From positions 2,735,453 through 2,799,452 of the forward strand of contig PSQN01000017.1 of assembly GCA_002989075.1 (NCBI GenBank): 64,000 bases of DNA. The letters run 5' to 3'. The stretch comes from Arthonia radiata. Taxonomy: Eukaryota; Ascomycota; Arthoniomycetes; Arthoniales; Arthoniaceae. Below, one piece after another: positions 21,237 to 31,473 of the stretch (the stretch's first letter is position 1; every line of letters starts with the position of its first letter). Below the pieces are notes generated by a model. That model saw only the letters and a program-made list of their open reading frames with translations, was not told where the DNA came from and did no database searches. The translations under genes were made by a program, and so were the position numbers.

Positions 21237-22764
21237 ATGACTATGAAGTCAACATTGCAGACGGCGCTGGTCGTCAGCCTTACCCTCATTTCATGCTCGG
21301 ATGCAATGCCCCAGTGGTGGGGTTCTTGGAATGGTCAACCAGCAGGGAAAGCTACTGGGGGACCTGCTGAAGGTTGGCCTTGGACTGGCGCACCTGCAGG
21401 ATACACTGGCCAGTCCACTGCGCAAGCCACCGTCCCTACTGTCCCAGCCACCGCCCCTACTATCCCAGCTACCGTTCCCACCGTCCCAGCTACCGTTCCC
21501 ACCGTCCCAGCTACCGTTCCCACCGTCCCAGCTACCGTTCCCACCGTCCCAGCTACCGTTCCCACCGTCCCAGCTACCGTTCCCACCGTCCCAGCTACCG
21601 TTCCCACCGTCCCAGCTACCGTTCCCACCATCGTGCCAACATATTCGACTGGACAGACTGGACAGACTGGGCAAACTGGACAGACTGGACAAACCGGCAA
21701 GACAGCTGCAACCGGTAAAACAGGCACCCAAGGCGGCACAGGCACCGGCTACACCGGGACTCAAGGCGCCACCGGCACTAGCAACACAAACCCAGGCACC
21801 CCCGGCCCCACCGGTACCTCCAATGGCCAAAAATGCATGGCTTTTACCTACGACAACGCAGACTGGTACTACGCCATGGACGTGACATGGGGCAACAAGG
21901 CCGGCGCCTTCAGTGACTTCGGCGCGAAGGGCGGCCAGGTCTGCGTGCCGCTCAGCGATACCGGCGGCGCGATGTTTATTGCCGAGAGCCAGGCGCACGC
22001 GGAGGGGAGATCTGTAAGTGTTCTCCGTTCTTTGTTGATTGTGATCGTGAGAGTGGTCAAGGTGCTGACGAGTGCAGGGCGTCACGAAGATCGAGTTCCA
22101 GTTCCCGCTGAATGGCGGCCAGGGGTACGGCGACATCAGCACGGTGGATGGGTACTCGCTCTCGGCGTACTGCACGAGTGGCAAGACCATGAAGGTCGGT
22201 GGCGAGGTGAACATGTGGGATGGCGGGGGCTGTCCGCATGAGGATGGGGATCGCTGCATCAATGATAATGTGAGTTACTATCACTGCTGAGTTACCACCG
22301 CTACCCTTCTCACCTCCCCCAACCAACACGCCTCTGATCTCCCCTCCCACCACCCCTCTCCAATCTCCCCTCCCATCACCCCTTTGCGACCTTCCCTCTC
22401 GCCACCTTTCTCACTCCCATCATCACAACAACCTAACAAACACCAAAAGGGCTACAAAACCTACGGAGATCTCGATCCCTTCTTCTTAAAGGGCGTGGAC
22501 AGCGGCCAAAACTACTGCATCGAGCAGTACTGCAAGGACAAGAACGATCAGTCGACCATCGTGTCGTATGAAACTGGAGATGCGTTTTCCTGCCACATCA
22601 GCGGTGGGAAGGAGAATGCGAAAGGTGCCAGTGGAGTGAGCGGAGTGAGTGGTGCGACCGGCGTAACGGGTGCGGCCACCGCGGCCACGGCGGCGGCGAC
22701 GAGGAGAATGGCTAAGAGGAGGCATGTGCATGAGCATGTTGGACGGCGGGGGCATAGCCACTAG
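21237..22764 (+). CDS. Secreted low-complexity protein with VPTVPAT repeats
   Basis: Predicted 427-residue protein in exons 21237-22013, 22078-22269 and 22450-22764 (introns 64 and 180 nt). The start MTMKSTLQTALVVSLTL gives a clear signal peptide; a longer upstream frame is leader-like. After a Trp/Gly-rich segment (QWWGSWNG) come eight perfect or near-perfect PATVPTV units with two degenerate ones before, then TGQ triplets and a Gly/Thr-rich linker. The C-terminal part has at least seven cysteines. Motifs such as GYGDISTVDGYSLSAYC and YCIEQYCKDKNDQST faintly recall thaumatin-like proteins, but I hold this loosely. A final segment rich in Ala, Arg and His (RRMAKRRHVHEHVGRR) is odd for a secreted protein. 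A cell-surface or wall-associated role is inferred from the signal and the Pro/Thr repeat, which should be O-glycosylated. Confidence 0.75.
21465..21632 (+). repeat. 21-bp tandem repeat, 8 units, coding
   Basis: Eight head-to-tail copies of a 21-bp unit encoding PATVPTV; the last ends in Ile. Copies are nearly identical at all codon positions, and two diverged copies precede them from 21423. An array of 9-bp ACTGGACAG-like units (TGQ) follows at 21648-21692. Such identity implies recent expansion or homogenisation. Confidence 0.93.
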
Positions 22765-23127
22765 GTGGCGTGAGTTTTGGGGAAGTGCGGTTGAGAGCAA
22801 AGACCGCTTGATGGGGTTATGTCGATACGGCTTTCTGTAGATGATATCAATGCCCATGTTCAATTGGTGTTGACCACGGTGTTTCGGGAGCAACTACCAC
22901 TCCACAATGTCTTCACGTCTAAGAGGAGGGCAGGTAAACGTTCACGTCAGGCTCAGATGACGGTGCCATTTCAGAGAGGCTATACACGCCGTTCAATGCT
23001 GAACAAGTATTCCTAGCAATCTGCCTCTTGCCGTTGCATTCTGTCTGTATACTTCACACAAGCGCGCGCAACGCCGAAGCGTCTACCCAACCCAGTAGTC
23101 ATCCAATACATCCCAACCACCCCAACC
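22765..23127. other. Convergent intergenic region
   Basis: About 360 bp between two converging genes. It presumably holds both 3' untranslated regions. Nothing else was seen. Confidence 0.4.
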
Positions 23128-25010
23128 CTAAGACGTCGGCAGCTCTGCCGGCTTCAAGGCGTTATCCGCGCAACTGAATGCACCACCAAAGCTTCCTTGC
23201 GCGTACCCCATGATGATACTCTCAACACTCACGTACGTCCCCGGGCCGAGCGTGTACAACCCAATGCAGATCCAGAGGCAGTTGAAGAACGCACCCACGT
23301 AACCTCTGAGACCTCTCTTCGTAACCCACTCCCACTTTCCGTAGTCAGCCTGGCGCATGCGAATGTACGCTACACCCCAGAAGATGAACCCGAAGAACGA
23401 GTCGAAGATGGACGCCATGAGCGAGAGCAAGTCCGAGAAGAACGGGATGACCTCGGCGATGATGAAGGCGACGAGCCACGTTGCGGCCAGGATACCCGCC
23501 CAGGACGCCCAGCCAACGACGGTGTGCGAGCCCAGATGGCGCGTGCCCGCGAAGACGTTGAAGAAGACGAAGCGCGCGGAGACGGAGGCGTAGAGGATGC
23601 CCAGGAACAGCAGGGTCGGCAGCATGAAGCTGAAGGACACGAGCTGGAAGGTGCGGTTGGACAGCGAGCCGAAGGCAGGGCTGGTGTTGTACGTCGTACC
23701 GGTGTAGGCGTAGGTGACGGCGCCACAGACGGAGAACAGAATCACCTCAGCAATCGTGACGGCCCAGAGCGCTTTGGGGAAGTCGCGGGGCTCGCGCATC
23801 TCAGCGATGAACGAGGGGAGCGTGATCTGACCGATGAAGGTGTAGCTGATGTTCAGGAAGGCCGACATGCCCGCAACGTAGGTGGTGCCTTTGGCTGGGA
23901 CGGCGAGGACGTCGACCGGGAAGCGCGCGTCGTACCCTGCGGGGAGCCCTTCAACGCCGGCGAAGATGGCGGCGAGCAGCACGGAGACGAAGGTGAAGAA
24001 GGCGCTGACGGCGCCGAGCATGCTGAGCGTGTTGAAGGTACGTGGGAGCGAGCCTAGAAAGCATAGAACCGCAAAAATGGCCGCGAAGCCGATTGAGCAG
24101 GCGCCGTGGTTGGAGACGGTGTTGAGCCACTTGGAGCCGAGCAGGACGTGCAGACCCTGTTTCCGAGAAGTTAGTGAGTGCGCATTGGGAACGGGCTGAG
24201 GTTGGAAAGGAAAACATACCTGGATGAAGGTGTTGTTCATTATGAACATGACCGCGGTCACCCACCAGACCCATTTATAGTTCCAGAAAAGCAGCTGGCC
24301 AATATCGCACACGTCTTTGACCTCTGGATGTCGCATCGAGAATTCCCTAGATAGAATGTGAGCTGGCTTCCTGACACGTGCGCAATATTTCACATACCAG
24401 ACAATTAATGAGGTGTACAGCACAATGGCGGCAACCACTACCGTCAGGATGATGCCCGGAACGAGCCCAAGCACGGAATACGAGTATGGGAAGGACATGA
24501 TGGCGAGCGAGATATACTCGCTAAACAGCAGAGCTGCAGTCTGCAGGGAATCGAAGTCAGATTCATGTTCTGTTGTAATAAATTCCAGACCCCGTATTAC
24601 AGACATAAACATGACCGAAATAGCTATAATTAATTCTGAGTGCGCACTTGCCTTTCTCGTTGCCATCGACATCGCAGGCATTCGGACGCTACTCGAAAGA
24701 CGGGGGAGAAAGGAGTTCAAAGAACGTCGGATCGAACCTTTGGCCACGAGCATGTACGATACTTAATGGCATTGTCGGCTTCCAGCTCGTGTTGCTTGCC
24801 TATACTGACGCTGGCCTCGTCGTCGGGATCCATGTTTGCGGACACAATGCTACCAGTGCGAGGAGCGTCGATTCTGCTCATCTTGCGCATCCTGCCTTGA
24901 CTGGGGGGTTCGCCATATCCATCGAACCCACTTTTTTCGTTATTTGGAGAACTGTCAGACCCGGCGGCCGGCGAGGAGCCACCGCCGAAGAAGCCTTTCT
25001 TCAACGCCAT
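23128..25010 (-). CDS. mtr: Neutral amino acid permease, Mtr-like (AAAP family)
   Basis: Predicted 523-residue transporter in exons 25010-24738, 24540-24398, 24346-24220 and 24156-23128 (introns 197, 51 and 63 nt). The joints restore NAIKYRTCSWPK-TAALLFSEYISLAIMSFP, SLIVW-EFSMRHPEVKDVCDIGQ and NTFIQ-GLHVLLGS. These are hallmarks of the fungal Mtr/AAAP permeases, which take up neutral aliphatic and aromatic amino acids across the plasma membrane. The hydrophilic N-terminus, about 80 residues, contains MALKKGFFGGG and an acidic stretch before TM1. About eleven hydrophobic segments follow, including ITLPSFIAEMREPRDFPKAL and the SSFGFIFWG-like late helix. The first intron has an uncommon GTTCGA donor and is longer than usual. 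The 24739-24730 GGTTCGATCC sequence at that donor is not a tRNA. Confidence 0.87.
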
Positions 25011-25955
25011 TTTATGAGGCGGATAGCTCTACTGAAGCAGAAGTAATGGAAAATGCGAACGTCGACCGTCGCGAGCATTAATTGCGGTGTCGAATTCTTC
25101 TGTGAGACCACCGGGGGGATGATCAAGTCCTCAGACGATGCAGAGGACGCGGCAGGAAGTCAACAGCAGGAGTGAGGTACCTTTTGTGAGAAGGAAGGCG
25201 CAAAGAGAAGGTCTAGAAAGGACCGAGATAAAGTGGAGCTGTTGAGGCTGGGCTGAGCTTTAACGCTACCGAACGAGAGAGCTGTCTGAGCGGCAGCGGC
25301 GCACCACAACACGCACAGTCTGAGCAGGCGCAAGGCCAAAAAAGTCGCGTGCAAACCGTGCGCCTGCGCGAGCCTCAATCCACTCCAATGGCGCCCCCAA
25401 CTGGCCGGAAAAAGCGCGTTGTGGTCCCATGCTGACTCGATCATTTGGAGGCAAACCATTTGCCAGTCTCATTGGGTTGCAGCAGCGACGTCACTGTCGT
25501 ACGCTTGGGGAGATGGCGTGATCGAGGCCAGTTCTCCATCTCGTTTCTTAATTCGAGCTTCACGCCGCGCTTAAACAGCTTAATCGCAGGTCTTGACATG
25601 TTCTGCTCGTCAGGATGGCTGCCACGTGCCGTAATGCTTGTCAGTCGTCAAGAGCACTCAGGAGCTCAGAGTCATGGCATCGTGAAAGTTTGGTGTGTTC
25701 GGCGTCAGTGTGGGCGCTAAGCCCAATGCAGGAAGCTAATGTTGGGCTAAGATTGAGTGGACGGCACGGATTCTGACTGTCGAAGCTTGGAGAGACACGA
25801 GCGCATCCACGCATCCTTCGACGTATGTTGGAATGTCTCAAACAGTGACTCGATCTTGCAAAAGCAGCACGTGTGGACGCAGGTTTGGACAGCTCGTGGG
25901 AACAATGTTCACACATTCCATATCCTATGTACCAAGTCCTCGTCAGCGCGTCTAT
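25011..25955. other. Intergenic region
   Basis: About 945 bp upstream of the permease and downstream of the succinyl-CoA synthetase-like gene. Short unconvincing frames only. Presumed promoter and 3' region. Confidence 0.45.
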
Positions 25956-28124
25956 CTATCGTGCGCTGTTAGCAAGCTCTATGCATTTCTTCGCTGCCTC
26001 TTCGAATCCGTCATAAGCATGAAGTGGAAGACCACTCTCAGCAATCTGCCAGTAGGGTCAGCAAAGGGGCGAGAATGAAAGGGCACAAATGAGTGGACTC
26101 ACCATCTTCTGTCCTTCCTCCTCGTTCGTCCCTCGCAACCTCACGACGACGGGCACTTTCATCTTCAAGTCTTTGAATGCCATCATGATCCCTTCAGCGA
26201 TCATATCGCACAGCGTCAGTCCGCCAAAGATGTTGACGAAAATCACCTTCACCCTGTCATCTTTCAACAACAGCTCGAAGCACTTCTTAATCGTCGCGCT
26301 TGTTGCTTTCCCGCCAGTGTCCAGGAAGTTTGTTGGCTTTGCCCCAAGCCCAGACAGAGCGTCGCTTGCATTCATTGCCAGTCCGGCCCCGTTGATAAGA
26401 GTGCCAATGTTAGCATCGGGATCGTCAAGCTTGAAGTAGACGATGCCATCTTTCTCAGCGTTCAGAGTATCTGAATCTTCCTTCGACAAATCGCGAAGCG
26501 AAAAGATGTCCTGCTGCCTTTTTCCGCTTTTGAACGCTGAATCATCAAAGCCAAACTCTGCACGCTCGACCGTAATATTACAATCTTGAGTCCCGCTGAA
26601 GTGTGTCGCCAGAGCATATGCCTCTTTCGTTTTGAATATGTCAACCAATGCATGGAGGAGCTTGCCAGTCGAAGCCATAGCCATTGGCGGCGCGGCGTCC
26701 ATGTGCAGATGCTTGAATACCTCCTTCATGGTTTGCTTGGAAAGGCCTTGGTTGTACTCGTATGGAAAGCTCTTGGACCGAGGGAAGATTCTGCCCTCCT
26801 GCGCCGTGGGCGAGGCAATGACCACGGGGCATCTGTCGGAGCGATCGACAGATACTGCAAGATATCGCTTGTCTGCTTGCTGCCGCTCTTCCGACGACAC
26901 TGGTACTCCCCTCTCTTCCAGCAGTCTCTTGGCTTCATTCCCGCCTAGATGCAAGTGCCGCCGCTGTATTCTACCATATTTTGCGCTGAAAACGCCGAGT
27001 TTGGCGTCTGATCTTGGGCGCTGTCGCATTGTGTGATACCCCCGCCTTTGTCCAGAACTCGCGTTCATCTTGCTCGGATCTCGGCCGCTCTTGCTGAGCA
27101 TGTCCTTGAGAACCGGAGGAAAGTGCGTGGGATGTGACACCATTGTCACGCCAGCGTCCTTCAGGGCTTGATGTTTGGCTTCAGCTGATGGCTCGCCCAA
27201 GGAAGCGAAAGCACCTGCGTGGCCCATGATCCGTCCTGGCGGGGCCTTCAAGCCGCCGACACAAGCGGCGACAGGCTTGGGATTCGATGATCTTCTGTTG
27301 TACTCTTTGATCCATTGTGCCGCGTCCAATTCAGCGCGTCCTCCAACCTCGCCCGAAAGCACGATGGCATGCGTGTCAGGGTCGTCCTCAAATGCTTTCA
27401 AGCAATCGACGAGATTGGTGCCTGCGACGATGTCGCCGCCCATGCCTACGCAGAGGCTTTGGCCCAGTCCAGCTCTCGTTAGAGCTCCGACTGTCTCGTA
27501 GCTCAGCGTTCCCGATTTAGACACCAGGCCAATATGACCCGGCAGGTAGCATGGTAGAGGCTGAAAGCCTATGCGACATTTGCCCAGCGGAGAGATAATG
27601 CCTGGCGAGTTCGCACCCACTAGACGGGACTTTGTTTGACTCTTCAGGATTGACGAAATCTGTCTGCAGTCAGCAGCAGCCCTCAGTGGCCATTGTCATA
27701 AGCTGCTCACCCTCAGCATGTCATGCAGTGGTATGAACTCGGCCACGGCGACAATAAGTGGGATCTCAGCGGCGATTGCATCCTCAATAGCTGAAGAAGC
27801 TTGATGCGCTGCGACAAAGACTGCCGACGCATCTGGCTTCAGCTGCTCCGCTGCTTTCTGCACGGATGGCAGCAATGGCAGCCCTAGATGCTCGCCCTCC
27901 TTGCCGGGTGTGGTCCCCCCTACAATCTTGGTGCCATACTCCAGTGACTGTTGCGCATTGCCCGTCGACACTCTGCCGGTGAAGCCTTGGTAGATGACCC
28001 GAGTGTTTGGCCCAATTCTCAAGTTAGGGATCGTGTCATCGTATGCACGATATACTGTCGAGGTTGAGAGAGCTCTCGTGTTGCGGACGAGACGCGAGCA
28101 CGCTTTGGGCCGAGAGCGGAGCAT
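25956..28124 (-). CDS. Fused alpha-beta succinyl-CoA synthetase-like protein
   Basis: Predicted 686-residue protein in exons 28124-27711, 27659-26103 and 26045-25956 (introns 51 and 57 nt). The start MLRSRPKACSRLVRNTRALST looks like a mitochondrial presequence. Residues 30-330 form a complete alpha subunit: CoA-binding GFTGRVSTGNAQQ and VGGTTPGKEG, LVGANSPGIISP, SLCVGMGGD and the active-site GHAGAF with His285. From about residue 374 a beta subunit follows in the same frame: NEAKRLLEERGVPV, RYLAVSVDR, FGFDDSAF, INGAGLAM, FVNIFGG, VVRLRGTNEEEG. Compared with canonical beta subunits, about 90 residues holding the Gly-rich nucleotide loop are absent between GVPV and RYLAV, and the usual metal-binding E-x-N-P-L motif is not visible. 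Canonical enzymes make succinyl-CoA, CoA and ATP/GTP interconvert in the TCA cycle with separate subunits. Here ATP binding is doubtful, so the activity may differ. Confidence 0.85.
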
Positions 28125-28797
28125 GACGTTGAATGAAGGAGAGGAACGCCAGCGCACACCTTGACTATGGAGTAGCAGTGGACATCTGAACCCAGGCACA
28201 CACTCCTCGAATTTCCGCAAACATTGGACGCCTGTCAGATACACAGAACACCAGCGAGCTCTCGGATGTCAGGATGCTTAAAGTTAACCTCGCGACCTCG
28301 TCTAGATTTCATTGGGGTATTCGGCAAAACGCGTGACGAGGGTGGGGACCAGATCGGCGAGCATCCGGGGCGGCCCTATCGCAAGCAGCCCGAATCTGGG
28401 GTAGCAATGGCCCCCATCGCGGGGCGTTGCTTGGTTGTTGGTAGCCTGCAGGACAAGAGGAGCATGTCCTCAATACTCCAGCAAGGCTGACGGCAGTATA
28501 CCATACTTGCTTGAAGCGGGTCCTCTGCAACCTAATCGCATGCAACAACGGTGACGGTAGCCGGTACGTCTGCCGTCGCTCCTGCAGGTCCGTCAGCTCA
28601 GCCGCGTGATGCCACGAGGGCGCGCAGAATGATGCTTGTAGTTCAGTCTTAGTGTCTCGTGCTCTCACCGCGTCTTGTGTTCATCTTACTTGGACGTCTG
28701 GGAACCAAGTCTCACTTCATACGCCGCCAGGCTACAAATTTAACAGTGAGGCTTCCGATATACAAGCTAAGCGCACGAGCTGATCTTATCTCAAGGC
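28125..28797. promoter_or_regulatory. Divergent intergenic region
   Basis: About 670 bp between the succinyl-CoA synthetase-like gene (minus) and the small charged protein (plus). Both promoters must lie here. No defined motif or RNA gene was seen. Confidence 0.4.
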
Positions 28798-29283
28798 ATG
28801 GACTCGTCAATGAAGAAGCTGTCGATCAACTCGTCTACACAGAACAAGCAACCCGTCGCGGATTCATGGGAGCAAAGTAGCGATGACTCGGATAACGAAG
28901 AGAGCAACAAGACATCCAAAAGATCGATGCATGTCTCGAAACCTTCAGACTCGTACCCATCTGCACCACCACCAACCCCGATGTCACCCAAGTTCTCGAA
29001 TCCACCCAGCTTTGGAGGCTCAGCAGATATCTCAACGCTCGACAATCCTCGAAGCCCGCGGGATTCATTCTCCGACAAGCGGCCTGAAAAGACGACCCAG
29101 ACTGCGTCGAGGATGATAGCTGCAGGCTTAGGCGTCAAGGCTCCCAAACGTACAGAAGAGCAGAAGCAGTACGACAAGGCTGTCAAGGAGAACGAAGCAA
29201 AGCGCAGGAATCAACAGAAGGAAGATAAAAGGAGACAAGATGAGGAGAGGGAAAGAGCGAAAGCAGCAATATGGGATGGCTAA
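28798..29283 (+). CDS. Small charged protein of unknown function
   Basis: Single-exon protein of 161 residues with no family I recognise. The first 100 residues are Ser/Pro/Asp-rich and disordered (SSDDSDNEESNKTS, APPPTPMSPKF). They contain several possible proline-directed phosphorylation sites (TPMSP, NPRSPRD). The rest is a strongly charged helix, about residues 118-157, with repeating E/K/R/Q (RTEEQKQYDKAVKE and RRNQQKEDKRRQ), likely a coiled coil or RNA/protein-binding helix. It ends KAAIWDG. The coherent composition and good start context suggest a real gene, and convergence with the SUMO gene fits. The function cannot be inferred. Confidence 0.65.
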   Translation: MDSSMKKLSINSSTQNKQPVADSWEQSSDDSDNEESNKTSKRSMHVSKPSDSYPSAPPPTPMSPKFSNPPSFGGSADISTLDNPRSPRDSFSDKRPEKTTQTASRMIAAGLGVKAPKRTEEQKQYDKAVKENEAKRRNQQKEDKRRQDEERERAKAAIWDG

Positions 29284-29595
29284 AGGAGGGGATGTTGGCG
29301 GAGGAGCATCTTTACCTTGAAGTCTCGAATGCGTTGACCGAGACGTGCTGTGGTATATGATTACATTCAACGATGTACTTAGAGACTCTCCGTCTGCCTC
29401 AAGCCACAGCATGGGAGTTGCTAGGATTGTGACTTGGGCTATTCCGGTGGTGGGTGTATCGATCGACATCATCGCGATTCTAATATCATTGTGAAGCCTT
29501 GCTCCAGAATGGCATTCATGGCACTCCAAGCCGTCTTCGTCTCTTGGCCATATGTTCATTCCTCATGTCGCGTCGCTCCATCGGAGAAGCATCGC
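29284..29595. other. Convergent intergenic region
   Basis: About 310 bp between the small charged protein and the SUMO gene, which converge. Presumed 3' untranslated sequence only. Confidence 0.4.
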
Positions 29596-29960
29596 TCAAG
29601 CGGCTCCGCCAATCTGCTCCTGGTGTACCTCGAGCGTATCACCATCCGCCATGTCCAACTGCGGAAAGGTCAGCTGCGTTACGCGGAGAATGCTCATTGT
29701 TTGTGTGTAGAACGCACTGAGTCAGGACTATCCATGTCGGTCACTCGCTGGCCATCGAAGAGGAAGCGAACGGATCGACGGTTCTTGCCAGAGCGGTCAC
29801 AGAAGGCATCCATGAGCTTCTTGAGTTGAGTGGTACGCTTGATCTTGAAGAAGACCTCATTGTTGTTATCGGTCACCTTGACGTTCAGATGTTCCGATTG
29901 CTGTTGAGGCTCATCCGGCTTTGGGGCTTCTGGAGAACCGCCGTTCTCGTTGTCGGACAT
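29596..29960 (-). CDS. smt3: SUMO (Smt3 family)
   Basis: 101-residue small ubiquitin-related modifier in exons 29960-29718 and 29658-29596. The 59-nt intron joins DSPDS to LDMADGDTLEVHQEQIGG. The N-terminal 20 residues are a flexible Asn/Glu/Pro-rich tail. The ubiquitin fold follows, with HLNVKVTDNNNEVFFKIK, TTQLKKLMDAFCDRSGK and RFLFDGQRV. The chain ends QIGGAA, so a Ulp-type protease must remove two alanines to expose Gly-Gly for conjugation by Aos1/Uba2 and Ubc9. No N-terminal psi-K-x-E consensus is evident. Length and motifs are fully typical. It is divergent with cmc4. Confidence 0.97.
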
Positions 29961-30547
29961 CTTGACGTGATGCTCTCGCAGGCTGTTGCAAGTAGGGTTT
30001 GGGGGGTTAACGTTGCTGCTGGTTCTGTCAGATGATGTGAATCAATGAGTCAGCGATTGCGTAGCGCACGGCAATTTCCAAGGCTTTCAGGGCCGCTGTC
30101 TGCTTCGGGTGTCGGGAGGTTGTCTTGCTTCTTTGTAGATGTCAGTCTTAGGTTTGGTGATGTAGGACGACCTGATAGATTGCTTACGGGGTGCGCAAGA
30201 GCTATTGAGCGAGAGTTCAATGAGCAAGACTGATACGAAGTCGGTGATGAAGAAAGGCGGGTGGAGTTTCTGTGAGGGGAAGAAGTGAAGGAAGTGAAGG
30301 CGCGTAGACTTTCGTGAGTTTGCGCCAAGACCCTCGATTCGCCTTCGATGTACTACGATGCCCTACGTGGTATTACAACGCGCTTGATGCATTTCCACGG
30401 CCGAACAAGCATCCGGTAGACCTAATGGCAACAACTTGACAGATAGGTATTTCCCGATTTCGTGCAGTGTTCATCGTTGTTTTGGTTGCTGGCGAAACCA
30501 CTTCTGTCCTGAAGATATCTCAGGCTATCCCCGACTACATCGCCCCA
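29961..30547. promoter_or_regulatory. Bidirectional promoter between SUMO and cmc4
   Basis: About 590 bp between divergent genes. No gene; no site can be assigned confidently. Confidence 0.4.
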
Positions 30548-30883
30548 ATGGTAATTGCTGCTGCGAACTTCAACGGTTGCGCAAACGAATTCATAGCTAA
30601 TCTCTATTTCAATGATCAGGGGTTACAGGAAGATCTCAAACACGATCCGCCTTGTCATCCGAGAGCCTGTGCCATCCAATGTAAGAACGCAGCCAAGAGG
30701 TGGTTTCTAGATACCACCCGTACGTTGACCTTTCCCGCAGCTTGTCTGAGCAAGTCCAGTTTTAAAGAAGAGAAGTGCCAGGCCGAAATCGACGCTCTGT
30801 ACGAGTGCTGCAACGCGTTTTACAAAGCCAATGGCGACGATGCAAAGACTGTATCGTGTCCCAAGCCCGACCTCCTTCGGTAG
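30548..30883 (+). CDS. cmc4: Twin CX9C protein Cmc4
   Basis: Predicted 65-residue mitochondrial intermembrane-space protein. Exons are 30548-30550, 30629-30680 and 30741-30883, with introns of 78 and 60 nt. The spliced product has C10-x9-C20 and C31-x9-C41 (ACAIQSCLSK, EEKCQAEIDALYECC), then C42 and C58 in SCPKPDLL, matching Cmc4. Such proteins are imported and oxidised by Mia40/Erv1; their role in respiratory-chain or copper homeostasis is not settled. The last junction (CCAAT-GTAAGA to CCCGCAG) is strong. The first coding exon is only the ATG, followed at once by GTAATT, with a CTAAT branch site and TTACAG acceptor. A longer reading without that intron exists from 30467 but adds a non-conserved leader. 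It ends shortly after PDLLR, slightly shorter than many homologues. Confidence 0.82.
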   Translation: MVIAAANFNGCANEFIANLYFNDQGLQEDLKHDPPCHPRACAIQCKNAAKRWFLDTTRTLTFPAACLSKSSFKEEKCQAEIDALYECCNAFYKANGDDAKTVSCPKPDLLR

Positions 30884-31473
30884 CCGACCTTCTCGATTTC
30901 CTTTGCACTGCAAGCCTGACAATCAGCAGATTGAAAATGAAGCAGCGTGACGGTACGGCATCCAAGAGGTAGTTGTGACGCATTGAATCCAGCCCTGAGT
31001 TCCATGGGTCATTGGGGAACAACGGGCAAAGTGTATAGAAGGCGTGAGCATTGGTCTTAGGTCAACCTTAGCACGATCAAGCAAACATTGCGGAGGTTTG
31101 AAGCGCGACTCTAAATGGCAACCTAGTAAAGACATTGAAGAAGCAAAAAATCTCACGGTGGAGAAAGCGTCGTGAAGTTGTCATGAGGGCGGCTACTGTA
31201 TGACCTAGCTAGGTCTAGCTCAATCACATGCTTTCGCGATCTGAGGTCGCAGTGGTCGCGTAGTCCTGCTCGAGACTTCAGAACTGTCGCATGCACGAAA
31301 CTCATTTGGCAAATGCCTCATGACACTTCACGACCGTTATCCCACTTTCACGAGCGCCTTCGTGCATATGCGCATCTCTCAGTGGGCAAAGATGTCTTAA
31401 AATCGAGCTTTTGAAGCGCTCAAGCGACATAGCTATTGCTTTAGCGGAAGTCCTCGAGCTACTGCGACCGCCT
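30884..31473. promoter_or_regulatory. Upstream region of nup84
   Basis: About 590 bp after cmc4 and before nup84. A CTAGCTAGGTCTAGCT palindromic-looking stretch at about 31204-31220 is the only local feature noticed. No gene. Confidence 0.4.

Noticed and set aside
21291-22262. Long minus-strand frame over the secreted repeat protein (Asp/Gly/Ser/Trp repeats)
   Set aside because: It is the shadow of the 21-bp repeat; the plus strand has the signal peptide, splice sites and cysteine-containing domain.
23197-24057. 286-codon plus-strand frame opposite the permease gene
   Set aside because: Composition (Glu/Asp/Arg/Gly-rich, no structure) is typical of an antisense frame over a GC-rich membrane-protein gene.
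24728-24742. GGTTCGATCC on the minus strand, resembling a tRNA B box
   Set aside because: No A box, acceptor stem or anticodon arm at the right distance; it coincides with the first splice donor of the permease gene.
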